Shown here piece by piece: positions 11,281 to 22,994 of a DNA stretch of 64,000 bases; position 1 is the stretch's first letter, and each line of letters starts with the position of its first letter. The notes under the pieces were generated by a model. That model was not told where the DNA came from, ran no database searches, and saw nothing but the letters and a program-made list of their open reading frames with translations. Source of the DNA: Strongylocentrotus droebachiensis (lineage: Eukaryota; Echinodermata; Echinoidea; Camarodonta; Strongylocentrotidae); assembly GCA_035222895.1 (NCBI GenBank), contig JAVYIG010005345.1:62001-126000 (forward strand), in the 5' to 3' direction. The position numbers and the translations under genes were made by a program.

Positions 11281-14236
11281 CATTTCAATGATATCATCGG
11301 AGAGACTTTCGAGAAATCAACACACAGGCAATTTCATTCTCTTGTTGTATATCCCTGAGAAATCACGTTTGAATTACGTAATACATCATCATGTCTGTAC
11401 ATTTCAAAACGTGACGAACAAGGCTATTGATCATTGTGTAGGGTGATTTTCATTACGTCTTTGCTGGCGTGATCAACCATCATACCAGGGAAAATGGGAG
11501 GGACGTTCCCTGATTATACCAATCAATGTTATGCTTGGGATCGAAAACAATTCAAAGCTGGTAGAATTCGACCACCCATTAAATTGCATCCATGCACCAA
11601 ATGTGTGTGATTTAACGAACTCCAGGCTGTTTTGATAAAATCCTCCCTTGCATTCTAAAGTGAAATTATAATGACGTGCATTGTTGAGCAAGATGGATCC
11701 CAAACGATGCGCTGCATTCGATAAAATTGATTAAATTGTGCCCACAGCCATGTAATGTAGAGTCTCCTTGATGTTTATGATGTATAATTATGAGGAAAGT
11801 GAGCCTGATTAATCTTGCATTGGATGAGCAATTACAGAACGAAATGCCAAGTGGTATTTAATGCCGCATCTTTTCCCCTAACATCAGATAAGATTGTTAT
11901 CAATACTGCTATCAACAAAGCAAATCTGAAAACATTGCGACATGATCAATTTTTCTTTTGCCAGGCGTTGGGAGCTGGGTTTCTGCATCCCGGAAATTAA
12001 AACCTTCTTTTAATCATTTATTATCCTTAAGCGAAGCCATAGAAATTATTGTATAATGGTGTGTGGTTAGGCATTGAATAGGACGTTGCCATCTAACTCT
12101 GTACTTGTTTTTTTTAAACAAGTTGCCGTCGGTATCTTCCATACCTTCTTCGTTTTAAAGGGAAACATAATTATTCTCAAGCAAAAATTAGTTGTTTTTT
12201 TTAAAGTTTGTTTTAATTTCATCTGTTAGGAATAAATGTATCTCACTAGTTGGAATTAAAATTGCATAAATTAAATCTTCCAATATAGGACAAACATAAT
12301 GACAATGGTTTGTCCTACGTAACAAAACGTAATGTATGCCATTTGCTTTCTGACTATTGAAATACGATTAGCATGTGAATGAAATAACTCGTATATGGAA
12401 ACACTTCACGAAGACGTATGCATCAAATTTGGTTACATCAAGGAGTAATAATTGGTTACATTTATACAAAAACGGCCTCTTGAATCAAAATTGGCCAAGG
12501 TTGACTTCCCCCTTTAAAGAAGAGGCCCGCTCTCGGAAAAGATAATTGCGGCCCGCTTCTGAATTTGAACAGCGTGATTCGCTCTTTGGACAAACATCTT
12601 GGATGTCAACACCGATAGGTTTGTGGTATCAGGTTTGCCGGGCGAAGTTCCCTGAACTCTCGGCAGAAGTAGCAGTTTGGTTAACTAAATCCTCAAATGA
12701 CAAGATCGGAAAGACTTCCGAGAAACCATCTTCAGGTCAATTCCAAAGCCCTATTGCACTGCCAATGAAAGTCATGTTCAGATTCGTAATATGTCGTTTG
12801 ATAATGTTTTACGTTTCAAAAGTGACGTAAAGGGATATTAAAGATATTTTAAATTCACTTAACCATGATCCATTTCATACATAAAACACAAATCAATATA
12901 TAATTTTCATTAAAGATGAAATTATACAGCGAAATGATATATACAATACACTAGTATTAAGACCATTATACAATATCGTGTTTAAAACAATGCATCTCTT
13001 TTGAAGCATTTGATGTATATTCTCGCTTGAACTAAGGCAAACTACATTATTACTTGAATGTTCTGTTATCTTGATGTCACTCAGATGTTGATATAATAAT
13101 TACAAAATTTGATTATGCAACATTATACACGAGTATTTGGAAGATTAAATTTATTCGGTATCAGGTGCAGCTCGAGATGTTTTCTTTTCTTTGAGGGATG
13201 GGGAGGTTCTTGCATTCATTTTTCTACATGAACCTTGTTTATCTGAAATCAAGACAAAAGGTGTTCCAATCGAATTTCGTTAACTGTGATTCGAGCCCCG
13301 AAGCCCCCTCTAAATGAAGGTCTTTATACTGAATACAAAAGCACACAATTTATAGTTCTTTATCGAACTGACGTGATACAGTAGTTATCCTTATTTTGTT
13401 GTAACTTCTACATTCCCCAGTGTGACCCATTCATTCAACTTAGTATTCATCTCACATTTCTGATTCCATCTTCATTAAAAGAAAAAAAGAATCTGGTAAA
13501 ATGGGTAGGAAGTGAAGCAGGCAATAAGCCGTGTATGAAGAAAAACGTCGAGCAATACCCCACTTTCTATTAGAGACTTAACTGACCCGTCTTGTCAGTT
13601 TCAAAAAGATCATTAACATGCTTCTTCCCTCATTGATATCACGTGATTTGCATACTTTATGAGTTGTGTATTTCTCTCCACAATCAGTACATTATTTTGT
13701 AAGCACGTCTTCGTAGTTATCGCTAATAAATAATTAATATTATTGATATTATCAGGCAAAATAAGGGATTGGTGAAGAAGTAAAGCTATTTTAAACAGGG
13801 GTTTTGTTAAATTGTATTTGCAATACCTATTGTATATTAAAGGTGTATGTAGGCTATATCTAAATATTTCTTGAAAGAAAATTAAAATTTATCTTATTTT
13901 TTAGTACATAGTAAATGGAAAGGAATTTCGAAGCATGCGTCACATAAAAAATAATATTGCTAACCTGCATTTGACTGACTATAACTTCAAAGACCCTTAA
14001 ATTTCCTATTTGTAATCGGATCTCCCTAAAAGTTTCACTCATCCATTTCTCACATTTTCTCCTTTTAAATACCAAGATTGCCTTTACCATTTTATTCATC
14101 ATCTGATGAAAGCCGGAAGGGCTTTACAAGATACCGCCCTTCAGTGCTCAGCGCTCAGCAGACGAAATGTGGGAACGTGAAGATACCCGTTTCCATGGAG
14201 ACCGGAATGGACGAAGAGGATAGCGGAGAAGTACTA
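11281..14236. other. No gene recognised
   Basis: AT-rich, mostly unique sequence. A 76-codon frame at 11473-11703 (minus) and a 94-codon frame at 12546-12830 (plus) have no family signature. One block near 12270-12370 resembles the foldback repeat at 1440-1630. Confidence 0.45.
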
Positions 14237-14573
14237 GGCCTGTCATCATCAGCTCGAGATTGCCTAATAATAGCCCGCTATTTCTGATTTGGGAAATAAT
14301 CCCGAAGTTACAAACCAAGTCCTCATCAGCTTTAGATATGTTGCTCAGCATTCGTGTATTACTGTGAGTATTTGGGCTGGTGAAGACGCACCGGACAAAT
14401 AGCGGGATATTTTGCAAACTATAGCCCAAGATATCTTGGGATGATTATCTCGACCAAATATCCTGCTAATTGCAACTTCGGGCTGATGAAGACGCAAATT
14501 TACTGGATAATGTGCGATCGGGATAGTTCAAATAGCGGGATATTTGGCAATCTCGAGCTGATGAGGACAGGTC
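14237..14573. mobile_element. TA-flanked MITE, TIR CCTGTC.TCATCAGCTCGAG
   Basis: Left CCTGTCATCATCAGCTCGAG ATTGCC pairs with right GGCAATCTCGAGCTGATGAG GACAGG. Sub-terminal AAATAGCGGGATATTT elements and GCTGATGAAGACGCA repeats lie inside. TA flanks both ends. Confidence 0.72.
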
Positions 14574-15449
14574 TACTTACTGACTGATGGGATGAGAAAG
14601 ATTTTACCCGCAGGAAAGGCGTATGGTCCGTCGCGTGTCATAATAAACACTTCTCCTTAATCGAAAAGCGTGAAGTAAGATTGTCAGGGAAACGATTTGG
14701 AAGCAGCACTTGACAATCATTATACATGACAATAGTGCCTCAAATAATCATGTAGAGGCTTTCTTTCTCGAAATAATTTCCCATGTTACTTGATGACTTA
14801 ATGAAGTATGTTGATCATAATCTTTGTATGCAATCTCTCCATTTAGGCTAAGGGTGATTGAATTACATGTATTTGTATTGGTGTCTAATATATTGACCGA
14901 AATCTAGCTTTAGGCTTAATTGAGGATTTTCGACTGACATCGGTTGATGTTAAACGAAAATACATCTTCCGCGTTAAAGATAAACAAACAAACACCCAAC
15001 ACAAGCAACAATAAAAACAACTAGAAAAAAAAAATTGTTTTTGATGATCAATTTTCACAAAATCAATTAATGACCGATACACTTGCTCTCAAGCTCAGTT
15101 ATTCAATTTTGATTTTGATTTTGATTTTCATTCTGGTTTTCACCATTTGATAATGGTATAAAATGTATCTTTCAATGACGTATCCAGTGCAAATGGTTTT
15201 CATAGCAATTTTCAATTCAACACGACCGTTCCATTCCAAGTCAATATTTAAACCATTCGACAACGAAAACCAAGCTACAAATTTTATCAATGTTAAGAGC
15301 ATGAATCAAGCCATCTAAATATCTATGAAACTATATGCAGTACCACAGCATATTCTTGTTTTGTTGTTAAGAAAATCACAGTTTAAAAAAAGAGATATTC
15401 TCTTAATTTAAAGAATTAGTTAACCACATTACGAAATAGCATACAAAGA

Positions 15450-17585
15450 AAATAATAATAATAATAATAATAAGATATTTGTATACCGCAAATTGCAAAA
15501 TTGCCTCTAAGCGGTTTAGAAGAAAATAGCTGATAAGTAAAGGAAACAGAATTTGCATTACAAATTATATCAATTTAAATTACCATTAAACTTTGCAAAT
15601 GAAAATAATACATGTACATAATTACAAATCACTTACAACCAAAATACAAATAGTTCTTAAATTAATAGTATCCTACGGTAATCTACACAAAATATATTAA
15701 AAGGCAAAAGGTCAAAAGAGCTATTCAGGAACAAGACTTAAAGAGATGTGTTTTTAGCATTGTTTTAAAAGAATTTACAGAGCTAGCATTGCGAATTTGA
15801 AGGGGGAGATTGTTCCAAAGAAAAGCAGCTGCATAAACGAAAGAACGTTGACCGTACTGTTTGTATGAAATAGTGTGAGACCGAGAGAGGAGAGATTGAG
15901 AAGCAGATCGCAAAGTCCGGACAGGAGTGTATCGAGGAAGGAGTTCAGAAAGATATGAAGGAGCAAAACCATGATAAGTCTTGAAAGTGAGGAGGAGGAT
16001 TTTGTAGGTAATGCGAGAAGTGATAGGAAGCCAGTGAAGTTTTTGAAGAACAGGGGTAATGTGAGAAGTACGAGGAACACAAGAAACAAGACGAGCTGCT
16101 GTGTTTTGGATACGCTGGAGCTTTGAGGTTATTTTTGCAGGAAGACCAAAGAGAAGGGAATTGCAACAATCTAGCCTAGATGTGACGAAAGCATGGATAA
16201 GACGATGGGCTGTATTCTGGTCGAGAAACCTACGAATTTTCCCTATTTTCCTTATAGCTACAAAAGCAGATTTACAAATGGCATCAACATTTTTAGACAA
16301 AGTAAGGGAAGAATCCATAACAACACCAAGATTACGGGCCATAACGGATGGCTTAATTACAGACTGCCCAATTCGTAAACTGATTTGTGGGACATGAGAA
16401 CAAAACTTGGAATGAAAATGAAGAAATTCGGTTTTAGAGTCATTAAGAGAAAGCTTATTCTGAAATGCCCAGGTTCTAACATCCTTTAAGCAATTTTCCA
16501 TCTTCTGAACAGAAGAAGAGCGATTTCCAGAATCAAATGTTAGGTACAATTGCACGTCGTCTGCATATGTCATACATGATATATTGTGAGCCAATATGAT
16601 ATCTTGCAAGGGAGACGTAAACATAATAAAAAGTAACGGGCCGGCGACAGAGCCATGTGGGACCCCGCACCACATATTGTGTTTCTTCGAGGAGACAGAA
16701 TTAATTGAAACAGACTGAGAACGACCAGTCAAATAAGATATGAACCACTGCAAAGCAGTTCCACTTATCCCAAACCGTGAGGATAATCGTTGTACAAGAC
16801 AATGACGATCAATTGTTTCAAACGCAGAAGAAAAATCTAAAAGCACTAATATTGTTTCTTGTTTCTTATCGAGAGCACACAAGATATCATTTTGGACACG
16901 AACAAGAGCTGTCTCTGTGCTGTGAAAAGCTCTATATGCAGATTGAGCAGAACTATACAAATTATTCTCATTTAGATAATTTTGAATTTGGCTGACTACC
17001 GCCCTCTCAATGAGCTTTGATACAAATGAAAGTCTGGAAATAGGGCGGTAGGTACTAAAGACCTCTGCGTCTAAATGTGGTTTCTTCAACAAAGGTCGGA
17101 CCGAAGCTTCCTTGAAATGTGCAGGGAAGTAGCCAGACGACAAAGATTGGTTGATAATCTTTGTCAGGGTAGGAACAAGTTCATCGATGCATCCCGTGAA
17201 AACAGACGATGGAAGAGGATCAAGTTCACAGGATGTCTTAGAAGTCTGTTTGATTAATTTCAAAACGTCCACAGGAGTCGAGATGTCAAAATCAGTAAAG
17301 GTAGATTGGCAGACTTCAAGCAATTCTACAGAGAGTGGAGGCAGCTGTGTAGCATCAATTCTGTCTCCCAAGGTTCTTATCTTGTCGTCGAAAAAGTCCG
17401 CAAACTTGTCCGCCAGATCTTTTGGATCTTCATGCTGTGGGAGCTTAGGAACCTTGTTACCATGGCAAAGTTTATCAATTACACGAAACAGGCTGTGTTC
17501 GTCACACTGGGAAATCTCATTAATATGATAGCTTAATTTGGCGTTGGACAAGAGGTCATGATATATCTTACACTGTCACTTTACG
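15450..17585 (-). mobile_element. 5'-truncated non-LTR retrotransposon (CR1/L2-like)
   Basis: On the minus strand a reverse-transcriptase frame is followed by about 275 bp of 3' UTR ending in a (TTA)n tail at 15452-15474. The 3' sequence GCGGTATACAAATATC before the tail resembles CR1/L2-type ends. An in-frame stop just upstream of 17575 and the absence of an endonuclease domain show 5' truncation. It lies downstream of the receptor gene. Confidence 0.88.
15725..17575 (-). CDS. LINE reverse transcriptase (C-terminal part of ORF2)
   Basis: About 610 uninterrupted codons encode an RNA-directed DNA polymerase that would copy its own RNA at a nicked chromosomal target. The RT palm is visible: motif A LLDFSSAF (residue ~239), motif B region GVPHGSVAGP (~297, with His and Ala in place of the usual Gln and Leu) and the catalytic YADD (~329). 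Earlier residues carry the STYRPISRLSFVSKLIERAV finger block. The C-terminal part (LHWLPITSRITYKILLLTFK, then APSYLSELL) is characteristic of CR1/L2/Crack-type elements. No APE endonuclease precedes it and no ATG opens it, so it is a truncated copy; the long intact frame suggests fairly recent insertion. Confidence 0.88.
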   Translation of the reverse strand, partial: QCKIYHDLLSNAKLSYHINEISQCDEHSLFRVIDKLCHGNKVPKLPQHEDPKDLADKFADFFDDKIRTLGDRIDATQLPPLSVELLEVCQSTFTDFDISTPVDVLKLIKQTSKTSCELDPLPSSVFTGCIDELVPTLTKIINQSLSSGYFPAHFKEASVRPLLKKPHLDAEVFSTYRPISRLSFVSKLIERAVVSQIQNYLNENNLYSSAQSAYRAFHSTETALVRVQNDILCALDKKQETILVLLDFSSAFETIDRHCLVQRLSSRFGISGTALQWFISYLTGRSQSVSINSVSSKKHNMWCGVPHGSVAGPLLFIMFTSPLQDIILAHNISCMTYADDVQLYLTFDSGNRSSSVQKMENCLKDVRTWAFQNKLSLNDSKTEFLHFHSKFCSHVPQISLRIGQSVIKPSVMARNLGVVMDSSLTLSKNVDAICKSAFVAIRKIGKIRRFLDQNTAHRLIHAFVTSRLDCCNSLLFGLPAKITSKLQRIQNTAARLVSCVPRTSHITPVLQKLHWLPITSRITYKILLLTFKTYHGFAPSYLSELLPRYTPVRTLRSASQSLLSRSHTISYKQYGQRSFVYAAAFLWNNLPLQIRNASSVNSFKTMLKTHLFKSCS

Positions 17586-18716
17586 GCGAATCGTTCCTAC
17601 ACGTAACATTTATTAAATGATTCAAATGATGTTATTTCTCATGCAAAACATAATACAACGACATTGCAATGTTATTTGCAATTTAATATATTAAGTATAT
17701 TACAAAAATATACAATGATACAAGACAAATAGGTTAGAAATGGCACAAGAAAAGAGGAACTGAATAGAAGCAGAGCTTTTAAAAGTAGGCCTATTAGTTC
17801 CTCAGAGGCTGTTTTACAAAACGTCTGGAAAACAAAGTATACATAAAAAATATTTCGAACGACAATGTTGGGCATCATTAGAAAGTGCATTACATTTAAC
17901 TGTCTGTTTTTACAGTTTTTTCCTCGTTCAAGGCATGGTTTTAGAGGGGCAAGCGTTAAAAAAGCCAAACACCCATCACGTTTTCGTACAGTCTTAAAAG
18001 AAGCGAAATTGCAAAAAGCATTTGCCATTTATTACCTTTTCGGTGAAATGGCGTGTATGTATACACTTATGCGCACAGATTTTTACGATTGTCGACACCA
18101 ACTTCTGCGTCAATAATGTTCCGCGTCAATCACCTAGCTACACCAATCAAATTCTCACTCCTACCCCTGATGACCTATCAATATACATTACACTAACCCC
18201 AAACATAACCTATGACTTGAATGCTTCCCTAACCTTAACCATTACCCTACAGTTTGGGCGAAATACAGCGGGGAGCACTTAATCCTGCGTCAATTGCTCC
18301 GCGTCAATTTCCTACTCTAACCAAGCTATCACCTCAACCCAGCAAAGTACATTAAACCTTAACCCTAAACCTAACCTTTGACCTGATGACGATCGTAACC
18401 CTATAACAATTACCCTCTAGTTTGTGTGAAATAAAGTGCGGAGCGATTGTCTTAAGATCAAAGGTCGGGTCACTGTCCTTTCTCTCCTTTTCTCTTAAGT
18501 TGGTCTCCAAGCTGCAATATCTCAAGCCTACGAATGTTACGAAATATTTAAGTCGTAGTCACGTGATAAAGGAAGGAATGGCGCGACTTACCGTTCAGAA
18601 AACCAGGCCAGCCGTAACACCCAATCTCGAACAGAGTCCAACGGAAAGATATATAGCCTAATGAAGTAGGCTCTCGACCGACGCGTTTCAGTAATCTGGT
18701 GAGAGTGGAACATTGT
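17586..18716. other. No gene; diverged ~180-bp duplicate at 18100-18450
   Basis: Two similar blocks start with TGCGTCAATAATGTTCCGCG and TGCGTCAATTGCTCCGCGTC and end in AAATACAGCGGGGAGCA and AAATAAAGTGCGGAGCG. Scattered CCCTAAC motifs do not form a telomeric array. Confidence 0.5.
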
Positions 18717-19331
18717 GTTGGTAAATAGAAACCAGGCATAAATCTTGCTCTCGTCAACGAACGAACGCTGACGATATCCGATTTCAATGTGTGTGTGTGT
18801 GTGTGTGTGTAATTGGGTTTTTACAGACGTGTACAGACGTTTTTACAGACGTGTATCAATCAGATACACTAGCATTAGCATTATGATACCATGATAGAGG
18901 GCGTAAATCTGATTCGTATTTCTTCCATGTTAAGTTATCTCTGCATTTGCTTTGGTTTCTCAGAGGGCGATCTAAGATTATGTTGGTAAATAGAAACCAG
19001 GCATAAATCTTGCTCTCGTCAACGAACGCAGACGATATCCGATTTCAATGTCGTTGGCATTGTGCTATCATGATAGAGGGCGTAAATCTGTTTTTCATTT
19101 TTTCAATGCTTAAGTTGTCTCTGCATTTGCTTTGGTTTCTCAGAGGGCGATCTGAGATTGCGTTGGTAAATAGAAACCAGGCATAAATCTTGCTCTCGTC
19201 AACGAACGCAGACGATATCCGATTTCAATGTCATTGGCACTGTGCTACCATGATAGAGGGCGTAAATTTGTTTTGCATTTCTTCCATGTTAAGTGCATTT
19301 GATTTTGGTTTTTCAGAGGTCGATCTGTGAT
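18717..19331. repeat. Three-copy tandem repeat (period ~180 bp)
   Basis: Copies begin GTTGGTAAATAGAAACCAGG at 18717, 18982 and 19162 and share CGACGATATCCGATTTC-like and TGATAGAGGGCGTAAAT blocks. The first copy is expanded by a (GT)n run at 18788-18811 and a TTTTTACAGACGTGTA duplication. Confidence 0.88.
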
Positions 19332-19379
19332 AGATTCCCTCTAGGGAAGAAGTTGCGGCATCGAATATTCCTTCTCCCC

Positions 19380-19960
19380 AACATTATCATCTCAATTATT
19401 AATATTCTTCTCCTCCTCCTCCTCATCAACAAAATAATCACAATTTTTATCTTCATCGTCTTCATATTCATCACTATTACTATCCTTTTCCCGATCATCA
19501 ACAAAATAATCACAATGTTATCTTCATCGTTATCACGATCTTCGTCATCACCATCATAAAAACATAAGCATTTTAATGTTTATCATCAACATAACCTTCC
19601 TCATTTTCATTATCATTTTCACCAAATTTATCATCGTCATCACCACCATCATAATCCTCTTCCCCATCTTCCTTCTTATCTTCATCATCACCATCCTCAT
19701 AATCTTCATTGTCTTTATCATCCTCCTCTGCATCACCATTTTCCTCATCTTCAATATCATCGTCACTACCACCATCCTCTTCCTCCTTATCTTCATCCGC
19801 ATAATATTCATTATTGTCTTTATGATCCTCCTTCTCATTATCTCTTCATCATTATCCTCACAAATATCTCTACGAAAAGCATTCTCTTTTCTTCTCTCCC
19901 TTGCTCTCTCTCTTTCTCTCCCTCTCTCTCTCTGTCTGTCTCTTTCTCCCTTGCTCCCTC
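19380..19960. repeat. ATC/TTC-rich and CT microsatellite tract
   Basis: Triplet-biased tract (TCATCATCACC, CTTCCTCCTT) merging into (CT)n; frames on both strands are low complexity. Confidence 0.85.
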
Positions 19961-20347
19961 TCTCCATTTCTGTCAGCAGATTTCTCTCATTGCCACATCG
20001 GCTTCAAATATACTTTGACAAAAGCAACTAAGCAACAGTATCAAACATTTTATTTTTTCTCAATCAAGATATTTAAGCCAAGATGAGCTCAAAATTTAAT
20101 AATAATTCACTTGTACCAGCAATGATAAGAATAATATTGTGCACATACATGTACGTGTATAAATATAATCAGAAAAATACTTGACTCTGTATCCATGCAA
20201 GCATATATAATCTCGGACAACACTGGCTCGTTGGACAATGGGCATCATTTTTTCTTGCTGAAATAGATATTACACTCCACAATTCCTGGTGTGATGCTAT
20301 ACAGTGATATATAGGTCATTTAACGATGGCAAGAGAGGGAAAGAGCT

Positions 20348-20500
20348 TCAGAAAGAAAAAGGTAGAGTGACAGAGAGAGAGATAGAGAGTGAGAGAAAGA
20401 GATAGAGAGTGAGAGAAAGAGAGAGATAGAGAAAGAGAGACAGATAGAGAGAGATTAAACGAGGGAGAGAGAGAAAGAAAGAGACAGTGACAGAGAAATA

Positions 20501-20541
<41 letters not shown>

Positions 20542-20548
20542 GGAAGCA
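20348..20548. repeat. GA microsatellite
   Basis: About 200 bp of GAGAGA with A interruptions. Confidence 0.9.
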
Positions 20549-21204
20549 CAAAGATTGTAGCGATAAAACAAACAAAAACAGAAATTATCATAATACTTAG
20601 TAATGCAAGCTAGGAACAAATCATGAAGAAATATGTGGAAGGAAAAACGGAAGATCAAATGAAATACTGTCAAGTTACCTTGGCTTGCAAAACAATGATG
20701 GCAGTACAGCTTGATTCTACATTGAACTAAACATTCAACAATAAATACATTTATTGGCCAGTTGGGCCAATGCCAGCATATAACTTCCAGTAAAAAAATA
20801 TTGTCCGATATATGGTCTGTTGAGATGATGGCATTAGTTTTTATACATTAATATGCGTTACCAACCTTCTGGCAATACCATATGTGACAGTGTACAAAGA
20901 GGCAATACAATACATGTATCTCTTAATAGACACGTATTCTAATGTTTTTAAATTTATGCATGATTCTATCCCTAACCCTAAATTCTGTTTATTCACCCGT
21001 TATGCATAATGGTATCTCTATAGATGGAATTCAGTTTACATACATTAGTATTTGCTGTGTGGGACCAAAAAAAAAAAAAAAAAATTCAAAATGTATGCAT
21101 AAAATGAGTAAACTGGTCTATTGCCTTATATCAACCTCAAAGTGTGCCCTCTTGTGTTAAATACATGTACAATGATTACAGAATATTCTCCAGTTCTAGA
21201 CATG

Positions 21205-21275
21205 CAGGCCCGAATTCACAAAGGAGATTTGTTGACAAACCTAGATTTATGTGCGTCATATGAAACGCATCGAAA
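21205..21275. mobile_element. Half copy of the GGCCCGAATTCACAAAGGAG MITE
   Basis: Matches the left arm of 25346-25486 (AGGCCCGAATTCACAAAGGA, then TTTGTTGACAAACC) and then diverges; the right arm is missing. Confidence 0.6.
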
Positions 21276-21574
21276 CGCATGCCAGAGCATGTGTCAAACA
21301 CATTGCCTACAGGAACCCCATAGATCAGTATTAAAGCCTATGGCAAGGACAATATGTCAGAAGTCAATAGGTTTAAATCAATCAAGTACAAGATCGATTT
21401 CAATTCAGCCATTTATAAACAGAAAAATGAGATGAGTACTGTTCAATGGACAAAGACAAGTTAACATACACATAATAATATCTGATACATAAACATTGAT
21501 GGATATTTTCAGGCATGCACATTCAATAAAACAAGTATAACATGTTGACAATGTAAAGAAGGTAGTACAACAGG

Positions 21575-21862
21575 GCAGAGTTGCATAAAGACTAAGATCG
21601 ACTTAAGTTGGACTTCAACTATGGCAGGCCGTTCATGCCACTGGTTGCTCTCACCATTCCTGGCAATGGACTCTAAAGGGACAAAAATATTGTGGTCACA
21701 AATCTACAAATTTTACAATGTAAGTAAATTTGTTTCTTCAACAATGAACTATCCAAAATTTAAATTCTGTAGATTTGTGACCACAATTTGTTCGTCCTTC
21801 GGGAGACCAATGCCAGGAATGGTGAAGTCCGATATTAGTCTTAGTGAAACACTCCACTGGTC
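21575..21862. mobile_element. Foldback MITE (hairpin-forming)
   Basis: Inverted arms include TTGTGGTCACAAATCTACA and its complement TGTAGATTTGTGACCACAA, and CATTCCTGGCAATGG / CCAATGCCAGGAATGG further out. Outer ends resemble the AAAGACTAAGAT and CTTAGTGAAACACTCC termini of the copy at 25826-26054. It lies in the 3' flank of the receptor. Confidence 0.68.
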
Positions 21863-22382
21863 CTAATTCGAGACCTCCTTTTGGGTTTCCATCCGTTAAT
21901 TGATTAAAAACACAACATGCTAATGCTGACTTTATTGCAAAAATATTTATAATTCCTGCAGCAACTTCTTTTTATGCAAAAAAAAGCCCCACATGGATAT
22001 TTCTAACAAGTAATACATTGCCAAAAATGTACATGAAGGTAAATTAAACAATAGTATTTGGAAATGTCAGTATTTTTATTTTCTCCTTTATCAGATTTAT
22101 TCTGATATACTTCAATTCAGTAAAAGCTGAATTTTCAATGTGTATAGTGGCAAATAATTTTTTATTTATAAATGTGCATAAAGACAGCTAAATTTTGTAA
22201 TTTAAGCAAATGAAACAAGCTATAACCAAACGGAAATATATAATTTCCAAAGCTCTTTGGAAGCGCATAGGGAAGTTATATAATGTGATATGCCCTCCAC
22301 AAGACCTATATATTATCATACTTATTATTTTGTCATCACCAAAATGTATCCATTTTTGTTCTTGGTAAACAATATCTGAGCC

Positions 22383-22388
22383 TTTATT
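22383..22388 (-). terminator. Candidate poly(A) signal of LGR transcript
   Basis: On the minus strand this reads AATAAA, about 0.6 kb after the receptor stop codon. The region is AT-rich and has other matches (for example near 22160), so the true 3' end cannot be fixed from sequence alone. Confidence 0.2.
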
Positions 22389-22994
22389 TTACATTTGAGA
22401 GAAACAATATCCATGTTGAAAGTACATTGGACAAATAAATACATTGAATTGAAAACCAATATTTACTGAAACATGAATAACTTTGAACTGAATTACATAC
22501 AAAGCGTTACTTAATACTGATAATACCATAATGTAAGCTTTTGCAGAAAACCAATTTCCACTACATTCAAGAAAGACAAATTACAGTCGGACCAAAATGG
22601 CGACAGTATATGGTCGTAGTTACATGTCACAACAATTAAAAAATGTTAATAACATTTAAGACATGCATATAATTGGTGGCAAAATAATACTGAACATGTC
22701 ACAGAGCCAGCAAATGATCTTTCAACAATGAAAGTATCACCAAATTCAGACTATTTCTTTGATTTTCATTTAACTAATTGGATGAAAATTTAGCCTGGTA
22801 TATGTGACAGATATTATCCCAATAGTTGATATGTAATTGTTTCATTTTAATAATCCAAAAATGACTTTGAAAATGCTTCGCAATATGTATACAGCCTTGG
22901 AGTAAAAAATATATGAATATGTCTTCTGCAAAGCACCTAATGATGTCAAATGTAGTAGATGAATCACCAGAAAAAATAAATCAAAAACTTGCTT

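Larger units (their letters stand above)
20600..22994. other. 3' flank / probable 3' UTR of the receptor, no other gene
   Basis: AT-rich sequence downstream of the receptor stop. It contains the foldback elements at 21205 and 21575 and an A run at 21067-21084, and no protein-like frame. The transcript end is unresolved. Confidence 0.45.

Noticed and set aside
11473-11703. 76-codon minus-strand frame with fairly normal composition
   Set aside because: No ATG start, no family signature and no adjacent coding sequence.
12546-12830. 94-codon plus-strand frame
   Set aside because: No recognisable domain, no splice or promoter context; likely chance.
18100-18450. Interstitial telomeric repeat (CCCTAAC motifs)
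   Set aside because: Motifs are scattered and irregular, not a (TTAGGG)n array.
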